From Saprospiraceae bacterium (GTDB lineage Bacteria > Bacteroidota > Bacteroidia > Chitinophagales > Saprospiraceae): 52,706 nt of DNA. Each line of letters starts with the position of its first letter. The stretch's first letter is position 1. The translations under genes and the position numbers were made by a program. A model generated the notes under the pieces. That model worked only from the letters and a program-made list of their open reading frames with translations. It did not search any database and was not told the origin of the DNA. Positions 18,184 to 26,806 of this stretch are shown here, piece after piece. Location: assembly GCA_021739645.1 (NCBI GenBank), contig JAIPBL010000043.1, forward strand, positions 1 through 52,706. Reading direction: 5' to 3'.

Positions 18184-19893
18184 ATGAATCCAGTATCCAA
18201 CTACGTTTTTCGATGTATGCTTTGCGTGGCTTTTATGCTATCTCAATTTTTCGCTTCGGCGCTCACCTGTAAGAACGGGGTTTTTGTCACCCTGAATGGC
18301 GACGCAGAAGCTACTGTTTCTGCTGAAGAATTTGTGCTGTATAGCAATTCCTGCTGTGGCTCTGGTCTCAATTACGACCTATCGCTCAACAATGGCGCAT
18401 CTTTTCAGCCCAACGCCACACTCAATTGCGACGACCTAGGGCAATTGCCTATCCGAGTTAGATTTACCGACTGCTTAGGAGTCGTCAATTTTTGTGAATC
18501 TTTTGTAATCGTTCAAGGAAATCTAGGCATTTGCGATGTTGGTTGTGGAGGCTGCTGCCTGCCAAATGTCAAATTCCAGCCTTTAACGGTTTCCTTTTAC
18601 GACGACTATTCCCTCAAGCTCCATGCTTCGTGGTTTAATGATGGGAGTTATTCGGATTGCGCCACCGGGGCTTTGCAGTTCTCCTTTTCATCAAACCCCA
18701 ATGACACACTCAAAACCTATACCTGTGATGACCTCGGCCAATCTGCTGTACAGCTTTGGGTAACGGATGCCGGAGGTAACCAGTCTTTCGGCGAGACGTT
18801 CGTCATTGCTCAATTCGCATTTGGTGACTGCACAGGCACAGGGCCTTGCTTGCCCGCTCCGGTTGCTTACAATGGCATTGTTGTACCACTGAACCCTGTC
18901 GGGGAGGCCAGTGTCCACGCAAGGGGATTCGACTTGGCCAGCCATGTCAGCACCTGTAGCAGTGCGACAAGCTTTACCATGGCTTTTTCCGATGACCCAA
19001 ACGACACTTTGGCCTTTTTTACCTGTGATGACGTGGGGCAGCAGCTTGTCCAAATCTTCGTTCACGACAACCTCGGCAATGTGAACTATATTGAAACCTT
19101 CGTGATTGTTCAAGATTTGTCTGACTACTGTGACCCCTCTGGCAACCTCGTGCCGCCCAACGACGACGTCTGCAATGCCTACGACATCAACTACCTCATC
19201 AACTCCGGTTGCAAGGAGTACTTTTTCAACATCGGCGCAGATGCCGGCACCAGCGAAGTGACCCCGCCCATGGGAGCTTGCGGTGTACCCAACACTTGGT
19301 GCGACGCTGCGACTGTGGCCGAAAAAACGGTTTGGTTCAAATTCGAAGCACCTGCCACCCATGAAATCGCCATCACCACCACGGGCATGAACACCCAATT
19401 GGCATTGTGGACAGCCGAATCTTGTGGCGTGCTGAAGGCGGGTTTTGCGGCATTGATTGCCGCCAACGACGATGACCTGTCCTTGACCGGAGGCGGCTCC
19501 CGGCTGGTAGCCGAGTGTTTGGAGGCTGGAAAAACGTATTACGTGCAGATGGATGGCCACAGCAATACGGAGGGTGTTTTTGGGCTAAATTTTACAGCAA
19601 CTGGGCCACCTTGTGACGTTTCCACATCAGAAAGCAAGCTCATAGAAAACGGGTTTGCCATTTTGCCGAACCCAGCTTCTGCGCTTGTAAACCTAGGTGT
19701 TCAAACACCTGCCAATTGGCTGGGCGGCCAAGCTGTCATGACGGACGTTGGTGGCAAGGTTGTCCTTGTACAAAATATTGATGGAGAAAACATACCATTA
19801 TATATTGACCACTTATCACCAGGTATTTATTTCTTGTACCTCCGAAACGGCAGCATCGCAACCACCATGCAAAAACTCGCCATTTTCCACTAA
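18184..19893 (+). CDS. T9SS-secreted protein with three HYR-like repeats and a PPC-like domain
   Basis: A 569-residue protein with a signal peptide ending near FFASA. Three repeats of about 95 residues (roughly 25-120, 125-225 and 230-325) each carry a C-D-D-(L/V)-G-Q core followed by a strand and ESFVIVQ/ETFVIVQ; the same C-D-D-L-G-Q motif occurs in the large minus-strand protein. Residues about 330-480 resemble a bacterial pre-peptidase C-terminal (PPC) beta-sandwich (VWFKFEAPATHEIAITTTG, YYVQMDG). The C-terminus is a T9SS sorting domain (LPNPASALVNL, LSPGIYFLYL). It follows the propeller genes by 35 nt and closes the array. Surface binding role is inferred. Confidence 0.84.
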   Translation: MNPVSNYVFRCMLCVAFMLSQFFASALTCKNGVFVTLNGDAEATVSAEEFVLYSNSCCGSGLNYDLSLNNGASFQPNATLNCDDLGQLPIRVRFTDCLGVVNFCESFVIVQGNLGICDVGCGGCCLPNVKFQPLTVSFYDDYSLKLHASWFNDGSYSDCATGALQFSFSSNPNDTLKTYTCDDLGQSAVQLWVTDAGGNQSFGETFVIAQFAFGDCTGTGPCLPAPVAYNGIVVPLNPVGEASVHARGFDLASHVSTCSSATSFTMAFSDDPNDTLAFFTCDDVGQQLVQIFVHDNLGNVNYIETFVIVQDLSDYCDPSGNLVPPNDDVCNAYDINYLINSGCKEYFFNIGADAGTSEVTPPMGACGVPNTWCDAATVAEKTVWFKFEAPATHEIAITTTGMNTQLALWTAESCGVLKAGFAALIAANDDDLSLTGGGSRLVAECLEAGKTYYVQMDGHSNTEGVFGLNFTATGPPCDVSTSESKLIENGFAILPNPASALVNLGVQTPANWLGGQAVMTDVGGKVVLVQNIDGENIPLYIDHLSPGIYFLYLRNGSIATTMQKLAIFH

Positions 19894-19898
19894 AAAAA

Positions 19899-19928
19899 GC
19901 CCCCCCTGACGAAAACCGTCAGGGGGGC
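19899..19928. terminator. Very stable hairpin ending the T9SS array
   Basis: The stem CCCCCCTGACG (19901-19911) pairs with CGTCAGGGGGG (19917-19927). A run of seven A's precedes it, giving a T-tract only on the minus strand. It begins 5 nt after the stop at 19893 and probably ends or protects the array transcript. Confidence 0.7.
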
Positions 19929-20085
19929 GAAACGTATATGTTGATTGTTTTTAAAAAAACAAGCTTCTGTTTCAATTATGACTTTTAAGATTTTCAGTGC
20001 TTACGATTATCCAGATTCAGGAGTTACTGGCCACAATACTGGATTTTCACATTATAAAAATAGAGCACTGCATAGAGAAGATGAG

Positions 20086-20200
20086 GTCGAGCTTGCTTTT
20101 TTAAGCTCCCACCTGACAAGTTTACAGTCGTAGCTTGCTTTTCCATGCTCCCACTGTGAACCAAAGTCGAGCTTGGAATTCCGAGGTCTAGCGTGGCCAA
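20086..20200. repeat. Degenerate direct repeats (GTCGAGCTTG...) upstream of atpD
   Basis: GTCGAGCTTGCTTTT at 20086, GTCGTAGCTTGCTTTT at 20128, GTCGAGCTTGGAATTCC at 20166 and GTCTAGCGTGG at 20186 form a decaying series; the first two also share GCTCCCAC downstream, and each contains a small palindrome. They lie 50-170 nt before the atpD promoter. The rest of the 19929-20251 gap shows nothing recognisable. Confidence 0.55.
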
Positions 20201-20251
20201 GGATAGCTCCTTGAAAACTTTCCCAATTTTTTCAAAAACCTTCTCACTTCG

Positions 20252-20281
20252 TTTGCAAACTACCCCAAAAGTGTATCTTTG
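20252..20281 (+). promoter_or_regulatory. Promoter of atpDC
   Basis: TTTG (20252-20255), 18-nt spacer, TATCTTTG (20274-20281). It predicts a start near 20288, about 68 nt before the atpD ATG. Motif and spacing match the promoter in front of atpB. Confidence 0.75.
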
Positions 20282-20334
20282 CGCCGATTTTCGGGAGGGG
20301 GTTTCCAAACAAATGGGAACTTTTCAACCGATAA

Positions 20335-21864
<1,530 letters not shown>

Positions 21865-21939
21865 TTGAAAATGGAGAATTGAAAATTGAGAATTTGCCAC
21901 GTGCCATTTTCAATTTTTAATTCTCAATTATCCATTTGG
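21865..21939. repeat. Intergenic 7-mer inverted-repeat element between atpD and atpC (unit GAAAATT/GAGAATT)
   Basis: It begins directly after the atpD stop and ends one base before the atpC ATG. Left-arm units are GAAAATG, GAGAATT, GAAAATT and GAGAATT; the right arm contains the reverse-complement series TTCAATT, TTTAATT, CTCAATT. It must be transcribed in the atpDC message and can form a long stem. Confidence 0.85.
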
Positions 21940-21940
21940 A

Positions 21941-22246
21941 ATGAATATTACCATATTAACGCCCGATAAGGAGATTTTTCACGGTGAAATTGTGTCGGTA
22001 AAAGTGCCGGGCACCTTGGGTGAGTTTCAAGTACTGAAAAACCACGCTCCCATCGTTTCTTCCCTCAACAAAGGCACGGTGACGCTGGTGACAAACGGTG
22101 GGCCGCACCGTATTTATAACGAAGAAACCAGCACCATAGAAACCCAATCACAACCGGGGAAGACGGTTTCCTTTCAAATTGGTGGTGGCTTTATCGAAGT
22201 CTTGAACAATGAAATTTCCCTGCTGGCCAGGGGCTTGAAGAAATAG
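21941..22246 (+). CDS. atpC: ATP synthase F1 subunit epsilon
   Basis: A 101-residue protein matching the N-terminal beta-sandwich of ATP synthase epsilon (MNITILTPDKEIFHGEIVSVKVPGT... by pattern, GEFQVLKNHAPIVSSL). Epsilon is part of the central stalk with gamma and couples proton flow to catalysis. It is shorter than the roughly 135-140 residues of enterobacterial epsilon: the C-terminal two-helix inhibitory domain is missing, as in many Bacteroidota. It is cotranscribed with atpD and followed 28 nt later by an intrinsic terminator. Confidence 0.93.
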   Translation: MNITILTPDKEIFHGEIVSVKVPGTLGEFQVLKNHAPIVSSLNKGTVTLVTNGGPHRIYNEETSTIETQSQPGKTVSFQIGGGFIEVLNNEISLLARGLKK

Positions 22247-22273
22247 TTTTATTTTTTTATTTCGCTGTTGTTT

Positions 22274-22305
22274 AAGGGAAGAGTTTCAAAAGCTTTTCCC
22301 TTTTT
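22274..22305 (+). terminator. Intrinsic terminator after atpDC
   Basis: AAGGGAAGAG (22274-22283) pairs with CTTTTCCCTT (22293-22302) with one G-U pair; five T's follow the run of C's. Confidence 0.8.
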
Positions 22306-22346
22306 CATTTTCTAGCGAAACCTATTTAAAATCAGCCAGTTACCTT

Positions 22347-22399
22347 AACTGCCAACTGCCAACTGCCAACTGCCAACTGCCAACTGCCAACTGCCAACT
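22347..22399. repeat. Tandem 7-mer repeat AACTGCC x7 (single arm)
   Basis: Seven perfect AACTGCC copies plus AACT end inside the stop codon of the minus-strand gene at 22398. The unit is the 3'-arm type of the GGCAGTT elements seen at 33.7, 45.6 and 49.5 kb. Only a trace of an opposite arm (CAGCCAGTTA) is present. There are no spacers, so it is not a CRISPR array. Confidence 0.9.
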
Positions 22400-22784
22400 A
22401 AAGCTGCTTGTCTATCTCAATCAACTCCTCCAAGCTAAACTCACCGAACCAGTCCCTCAATTTCAGCCGTGCTTTGATGCGTACCTCATCGTTCACGTAG
22501 GCAGCAATGGTCACGAGGCCAAAACTCAAAACGCCGAGGTCGTCGGTGTAGCCGATGATGGGCGTCAAATCGGGTAGTGCATCTAAGGGCATGATGAAGT
22601 AGCCCAGAACGCCGATGATGATTCGCTTGGCCCAAATCGGCGTGTCGCTGCGGCGATAGGAGTAGAATAACAACAGCACGCTGTACACTACCTTCAAGCC
22701 CGCATGTTTGGCAAAATGCTGGATTTTTTTCAGCAGCCTGTTCTCTGTGAACTGGCGAGCGTATTTGTCAAAAGGATTTTTCAT
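22398..22784 (-). CDS. YkvA-family (DUF1232) membrane protein
   Basis: A 128-residue protein with the DUF1232 core: WAKRIIIGVLGYFIMPLDALPDLTPIIGYTDDLGV by pattern, with the family D-x-x-P-D-x-x-P-x-x-G-x-x-D-D signature. Two hydrophobic segments (about 35-50 and 55-100) suggest a small inner-membrane protein. No biochemical role is established for the family. The stop codon falls in the AACTGCC tandem repeat. It lies 20 nt downstream of the next minus-strand gene, so the two are probably cotranscribed. Confidence 0.8.
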   Translation of the reverse strand: MKNPFDKYARQFTENRLLKKIQHFAKHAGLKVVYSVLLLFYSYRRSDTPIWAKRIIIGVLGYFIMPLDALPDLTPIIGYTDDLGVLSFGLVTIAAYVNDEVRIKARLKLRDWFGEFSLEELIEIDKQL

Positions 22785-22804
22785 AAAAAAATAAAAAGGC
22801 TAAC

Positions 22805-23146
22805 TCATTCTCCCATCGCTTTTAGCAGTTGCTCGTACACCTGCACCCGCTTGCGATTGAGTCCGAACGAGCCTGTTTTTAGGATGGTGTAAATGAAATA
22901 CGCCATCCCAGCCAGGAAAATCGTGACGGTCAGCGAGCTGAACCTAGTCTTGAACAGCGCCACAGCGTAGGCCACAAACCAAATTGGACCAACCCATTTG
23001 TCCCGGGTCATCAGGTAGTTGCACTGTCCTATTTGCTCCCGCAACCAATCCACGCTGATTTCCTGCTCCCGTAACTTGGCCTGCTCTTTTGCGGACAATT
23101 CACTAATAATGCTTTCAAATTCTTTGGGTTGCAATTTTTTACCCAT
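22805..23146 (-). CDS. Small membrane protein of unknown function
   Basis: A 113-residue protein if it starts at MGKKLQPKEF (ATG at 23146); the open frame continues to 23212 but the extra residues look non-coding. Residues 1-45 are charged and helical (ELSAKEQAKLREQEISV). Two hydrophobic segments follow (about 52-68, IWFVAYAVALF, and 72-90, LTVTIFLAGMAYFIYTIL), then a basic tail. I do not recognise the family. It is likely cotranscribed with the YkvA-type gene downstream and separated by 99 nt from the rhomboid gene upstream. Confidence 0.65.
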   Translation of the reverse strand: MGKKLQPKEFESIISELSAKEQAKLREQEISVDWLREQIGQCNYLMTRDKWVGPIWFVAYAVALFKTRFSSLTVTIFLAGMAYFIYTILKTGSFGLNRKRVQVYEQLLKAMGE

Positions 23147-23245
23147 TTCTTGATTCTGTTTTTTAAAAATAGATGGAATGCCAATTTGGCGGGATGAAAT
23201 TACGAATTCCAACGGGACACGCTCGTTTTTTGCGCAGCGGCCATC

Positions 23246-23935
23246 TCAAGCCTGTTCCGGCTCCAGCTCGTCCGTTTCGAGTTCGACGGTGTCCAAATGG
23301 CCAGTGATTCGGAATAAGAAGCCAAGGACAAGACCGATTGCGAAGCCGCCAATATGCGCCCACCACGCCACGCCCCCGCCCATCCCGCTAGCCAGTGAGG
23401 AAGTGCCATAGGTCCACTGCTGAACAATCCAAAGTCCAAGGAAAATCCAAGCAGTGATTCGGAATGGAAAAACAAGGAATAACATTTTAATCCTTGAAGT
23501 CGGAAACATGACGAGGTAGGCGCCCATCACCGCCGAGATGGCCCCGCTGGCACCTACCATTGGCATCTCGCTGCCCATGTTGAACCAGATATGCGCAAAC
23601 ACCGCCACGAAACCACCGAAGAGATAAAATAGGAGGAATTTCAGGTTGCCCACGGTTGCTTCAATATTGTCGGCGAAGACCCAGAGGAAGAGCATGTTCC
23701 CGATGAGGTGCCACCAGTCGCCATGCACGAACATGCTGGTGCCGAGGGTGAAGAGGTCGGTGCCATGCGTGATTTCGGTGGGGATGGCGCCGAAGTACAG
23801 GTCAAACGCCTCCTGTTGCTCGATATTCAGGCTAAATTTATAAAGGAAAAATAAAATGTTCAGCACGATGAAGCTGTAGCTGAACCATGGCGTGTAGCCG
23901 CCTTTTACCTGGTCGTCGCCGATGGGAAAAATCAT
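23246..23935 (-). CDS. Rhomboid-family intramembrane serine protease
   Basis: A 229-residue polytopic membrane protein. The rhomboid fingerprint is visible: HLIGNMLFLW (His76, Asn80), catalytic Ser130 in GASGAISAVMG, and partner His194 in WWAHIGGFAIG. Rhomboids cleave transmembrane helices of client proteins within the membrane. ATG 23935 (MIFPIGDDQV) is preferred; the longer frame to 23989 reads into an intergenic repeat. The C-terminal 20 residues are acidic. No substrate is suggested by the neighbours, which are other small membrane proteins. Confidence 0.93.
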   Translation of the reverse strand: MIFPIGDDQVKGGYTPWFSYSFIVLNILFFLYKFSLNIEQQEAFDLYFGAIPTEITHGTDLFTLGTSMFVHGDWWHLIGNMLFLWVFADNIEATVGNLKFLLFYLFGGFVAVFAHIWFNMGSEMPMVGASGAISAVMGAYLVMFPTSRIKMLFLVFPFRITAWIFLGLWIVQQWTYGTSSLASGMGGGVAWWAHIGGFAIGLVLGFLFRITGHLDTVELETDELEPEQA

Positions 23936-23940
23936 TTTAT

Positions 23941-24012
23941 GAGGATTTGAGGATACGAGGATTTGAGAATGCGAGCGGAAGCCAATCAAATCCTCAAATC
24001 TTCAAATCCTCG
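23941..24012. repeat. Intergenic 8-mer inverted-repeat element (unit GAGGATTT)
   Basis: Left arm: GAGGATTT, GAGGATAC, GAGGATTT, GAGAATGC, GAG. Right arm: CAAATCCT, CAAATCTT, CAAATCCT. It lies between two minus-strand genes, starting 5 nt from one ATG and ending 3 nt from the other gene's stop. The same unit occurs at 38.8 kb and 46.9 kb. Confidence 0.88.
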
Positions 24013-24015
24013 TTT

Positions 24016-24372
24016 TTACAAGTCCCAGAAAGAACGGGGCCGATTGTAAACCTTAATCGTATCGGAAATGGTGTCAGCAAAATACCAGATGACCACACCT
24101 GCCACGGGCAAATAGGCAAAATCGCCCACTAGGTGCATCCAAATTGGCAAGCTGACGGCCAGTATGATGGATGTTTTCACGTAGTTCAGTCGCTTGATGT
24201 GGCGGTAAACATAAAAAAGGTGGAAGGCGCTAGCCAGTTGCCAGATGCCCAGCACCACCAGCATGACGTTGGTGGAGGCGATGCCTGATGCGAAACAAGC
24301 GAGCAGCACGATGGCCACAATCAGCAGAGCTTGACCCAACAGGTCTATTTTCATCCTGAATTTTGAAATCAT
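24016..24372 (-). CDS. Four-helix membrane protein of unknown function
   Basis: A 118-residue protein that is mostly hydrophobic: predicted segments near residues 10-30 (GQALLIVAIVLLACFASGIA), 33-53, 64-82 and 88-103, joined by short basic loops (YRHIKRLNYVK). The C-terminus is polar (YNRPRSFWDL). No family is recognised. It shares the minus strand with the rhomboid gene across a repeat element, so it may be the first gene of that small operon. Confidence 0.65.
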   Translation of the reverse strand: MISKFRMKIDLLGQALLIVAIVLLACFASGIASTNVMLVVLGIWQLASAFHLFYVYRHIKRLNYVKTSIILAVSLPIWMHLVGDFAYLPVAGVVIWYFADTISDTIKVYNRPRSFWDL

Positions 24373-24374
24373 AG

Positions 24375-24445
24375 TAAGAATAGACTATAGATTTTAGACA
24401 TAGACGTTAGACTTGAGATACCTTTGCCTGTCTAATGTCTCAGCA
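24375..24445. repeat. Intergenic 7-mer repeat element (unit TAGACNN)
   Basis: The left arm has TAGACTA, TAGATTT, TAGACA, TAGACGT, TAGACTT. A short right arm, GTCTAATGTCTCA, starts near 24430. It lies between divergent genes and contains a TACCTTTG box (24419-24426). Confidence 0.65.
24419..24426 (+). promoter_or_regulatory. Possible -7 box for the nitroreductase/pabB pair
   Basis: TACCTTTG matches TAnnTTTG and lies 37 nt before the ATG at 24463. No good TTTG was seen at the expected upstream distance, so this is a weak call. Confidence 0.45.
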
Positions 24446-24462
24446 AACCCAAAGTTAATACA

Positions 24463-25044
24463 ATGCCTTTTACTCCCGAACTCGTTTCCGAACTGATACG
24501 CAAGCGAAGGTCTATTTTTCCTAAAACTTATAATCAAAAGCCCATTCCAATGGCCATCATCGAGGAGGTATTGGAAAATGCCAACTGGGCACCCACCCAC
24601 CGGCTGACCGAACCTTGGCGTTTCAAAGTGTTCACTGGCCCGGCGCTCGAACGGTTGGGTGATTACCTGGCCGATTTTTACAGAAACAACACACCCGAAG
24701 AACAGTTTTCGGAGGCTAAGTTTACAAAGTCTAAAGAAAACCCACGGCGCTCGGCTTGCGTCATCGCTATTTGCATGAAACGGGACGCCGAGGAGCGTGT
24801 GCCTGAGTGGGAAGAGGTTGCCGCAGTAGCCTGCGCCGTGCAAAATATGTGGCTTACCTGCACTGCCCACCATGTCGGCAGCTATTGGAGCAGCCCAAAG
24901 GCTGCACTGGAAGCCGACGAATTCCTGGGGTTGGAGGCGGGAGAACGCTGCCTCGGCCTCTTCTACATGGGCTATCACGACCTGCCGGAACTGCCCGGTA
25001 AGCGTTTGCCAATTTCAGATAAAACAACTTGGGTTGTTGAGTAA
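24463..25044 (+). CDS. Nitroreductase-family flavoprotein
   Basis: A 193-residue protein of the FMN-dependent nitroreductase superfamily. The N-terminal RKRRSIFPKTYNQKP motif corresponds to the phosphate-binding R-R-S region; NANWAPTHRLTEPWRF is the conserved A-P-(S/T)-x-x-x-x-P-W core; the C-terminal GYHDLPELPGKR matches the usual G-Y-P-x-x-x-P region. Such enzymes reduce nitro, quinone or related substrates with NAD(P)H in the cytoplasm. The substrate here is unknown. The reading frame of pabB follows within about 10 nt, so the two are probably cotranscribed. Confidence 0.9.
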   Translation: MPFTPELVSELIRKRRSIFPKTYNQKPIPMAIIEEVLENANWAPTHRLTEPWRFKVFTGPALERLGDYLADFYRNNTPEEQFSEAKFTKSKENPRRSACVIAICMKRDAEERVPEWEEVAAVACAVQNMWLTCTAHHVGSYWSSPKAALEADEFLGLEAGERCLGLFYMGYHDLPELPGKRLPISDKTTWVVE

Positions 25045-25054
25045 AAATGCAGCA

Positions 25055-26347
25055 TTGACGAGACTTTCAGAACAATTCCAACTCCCGTCGGGTCATGATT
25101 TCAAGCAGCGGGCTTTCGATTGGGCGGCCAGTTTCGACGTGGCTTGCTACCTCGATAGCAACGGCTATCAAGGCGTCATCGGTGGTGAACATGATTGCCT
25201 GCTGGCGGTGGGTGCTGCTTCGCAAATTTGCCTCACTACCGAACACGGTGCTTTCGATTCGCTTAAATCATTTGTGGATGAAAAACAGGATTGGCTTTTC
25301 GGCTACCTGACCTACGACTTGAAAAATGACGTGGAGCCTCGCCTCGCTTCCAATAATCTTGATGGAATCGGCTTCCCAGCGCTTCATTTTTTTCAGCCGG
25401 AGGTAGTCATCGAAATTTCCTCAGAAACTACTAAAATCCACAGCCTGCAAGAAAGTCCTTTGAGCATTTTCCAATCAATATGTAAAGCCCTACCCCAAAA
25501 CTCGAAACTCGAAACTCAAAACTCAAAACTCCTTTCCCGCATCTCCCGCTCCGACTACCTCGACACCGTGCACACCATCCGCCAGCACATCCTTCGGGGC
25601 GATATTTATGAGATGAATTTTTGCCAAGAATTTTTTGCGGAGAACTATCAGCTCGATGCTCCGGCTACTTTCCGAAAGCTGAACAGCCTTGGCAAGGCCC
25701 CTTTTTCCAGCCATTATCGCCTGAACGACCGCTACTTGCTTTGCGCCAGCCCAGAGCGTTTTTTGAAAAAAACGGGACAAAAACTCCTATCCCAGCCCAT
25801 AAAAGGCACGATGCGACGGGGCCGAACTACCGAAGAAGATGCTGCATTGCGCCAGCAACTCCTCAAAAGCCCAAAAGATCGCTCGGAAAACGTGATGATT
25901 GTTGACTTGGTCAGAAACGACCTTGCCCGTTCTTGCCGAGCTGGCTCAGTGCAGGTGGAGGAGTTGTTTGGGGTTTACCAGTTCGAGCAGGTTTTCCAGT
26001 TGATTTCGACGGTGAGCGGCGAGTTGGAAACGGACGTTCATCCGGTGGATGCTATCCGACGGGCCTTCCCGATGGGTTCGATGACCGGCGCGCCGAAAGT
26101 GCGCAGCATGGAGCTGATTGAATTGTATGAAAAAACGAAACGGGGGCTATATTCCGGGACAGTTGGGTACTTCACGCCGCAAGGTGATTTTGATTTCAAT
26201 GTGGTGATTCGCAGCATTTTATACAACGCTGCCGACCGCTATCTCTCCTTCCAGGCCGGCGGCGCCATCGTGTTCGATTCCGTGCCAGAATTGGAGTACG
26301 AGGAGTGTTTGCTGAAAGCACAAGGGATGTTCAAAGTGCTCATTTGA
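25055..26347 (+). CDS. pabB: Aminodeoxychorismate synthase component I
   Basis: It converts chorismate and glutamine-derived ammonia to 4-amino-4-deoxychorismate for folate synthesis. Chorismate-binding motifs are clear: PIKGTMRRG, KDRSENVMIVDLVRNDLAR, and GSMTGAPKVRSMELI through YSGTVGYF near the C-terminus. The open frame extends back into the nitroreductase gene without an ATG; TTG 25055 is my best start (about 430 residues), and TTG 25034/25037 are alternatives. Oddly, five 7-mer repeats of the intergenic type (25497-25531) lie in frame just before the catalytic core and encode NSKLETQNSKL. They replace ordinary linker sequence and make the frame sensitive to slippage. Confidence 0.88.
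   Translation: MTRLSEQFQLPSGHDFKQRAFDWAASFDVACYLDSNGYQGVIGGEHDCLLAVGAASQICLTTEHGAFDSLKSFVDEKQDWLFGYLTYDLKNDVEPRLASNNLDGIGFPALHFFQPEVVIEISSETTKIHSLQESPLSIFQSICKALPQNSKLETQNSKLLSRISRSDYLDTVHTIRQHILRGDIYEMNFCQEFFAENYQLDAPATFRKLNSLGKAPFSSHYRLNDRYLLCASPERFLKKTGQKLLSQPIKGTMRRGRTTEEDAALRQQLLKSPKDRSENVMIVDLVRNDLARSCRAGSVQVEELFGVYQFEQVFQLISTVSGELETDVHPVDAIRRAFPMGSMTGAPKVRSMELIELYEKTKRGLYSGTVGYFTPQGDFDFNVVIRSILYNAADRYLSFQAGGAIVFDSVPELEYEECLLKAQGMFKVLI
25497..25531 (+). repeat. Five tandem 7-mers inside pabB
   Basis: AAAACTC, GAAACTC, GAAACTC, AAAACTC, AAAACTC (35 nt). These are 3'-arm units of the GAGTTTT/GAGTTTC intergenic elements at 1.9 and 48.5 kb. Gain or loss of one unit would shift the pabB frame. 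Confidence 0.9.
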
Positions 26348-26543
26348 TATTTTTCTTATTTTATATGAGTGTTTTGGCAAGGTAATTGTCTAAGGAACCA
26401 ATGTAGTTAGTTGGCGCAATTTCAGCTTTTTACACAAGTCGATTTTTGTTAACGTTTGCGCCTATCCAAATTCGAAATTTACTGATACTCAATACGTCCC
26501 ATGCAACATTTGTACATTAAATGTAAAAATCCACTGGCACAAC

Positions 26544-26765
26544 TTGGCTGTGCTTGGAGGGTTGCATGGGGTTGTCTTTCCCACTCATAAGTACTTCCCT
26601 TTCAGCCTTCCGATATTTTTGAATACTATTTCCTTCATCTCAAAAACGGTTTGGGCTATGATTATCTTTCAATTGGCAATCGGAGCATTTATTCTTGGTG
26701 GTGGCGTCATCACGCTGACCAACTGGCTGTCTGAACGGCTGGACAAGAAGCATTTGAGTGCCTGA
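26544..26765 (+). CDS. Possible small membrane protein
   Basis: A 73-residue frame; a shorter 35-residue product from ATG 26658 (MIIFQLAIGAFILGGGVITL...) looks more protein-like, with one transmembrane helix and a charged tail (SERLDKKHLSA). No family is recognised. The 196-nt gap before it (26348-26543) contains only a small palindrome, TACATTAAATGTA at 26513-26525. It could be chance. Confidence 0.35.
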   Translation: MAVLGGLHGVVFPTHKYFPFSLPIFLNTISFISKTVWAMIIFQLAIGAFILGGGVITLTNWLSERLDKKHLSA

Positions 26766-26767
26766 GA

Positions 26768-26806
26768 TTTGAGGGTTTGGGCCAGCCTCCCAGCTCAAAC
26801 CCTCAA
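26768..26806. repeat. Short intergenic inverted repeat (TTTGAGGGTTTG)
   Basis: TTTGAGGGTTTGGG and the complementary CAAACCCTCAA arm flank about 14 nt. The right arm includes the stop codon of the minus-strand oxidase gene and so encodes its last residues. It resembles the two-arm family but with few units. Confidence 0.6.

Noticed and set aside
22347-22399. Tandem AACTGCC repeats as a possible CRISPR array
   Set aside because: The units are 7 nt with no spacers and no cas genes nearby; they match the intergenic repeat family.
26513-26525. Palindrome TACATTAAATGTA as a regulator site
   Set aside because: It is short, AT-rich and expected by chance; no conserved partner site was seen.
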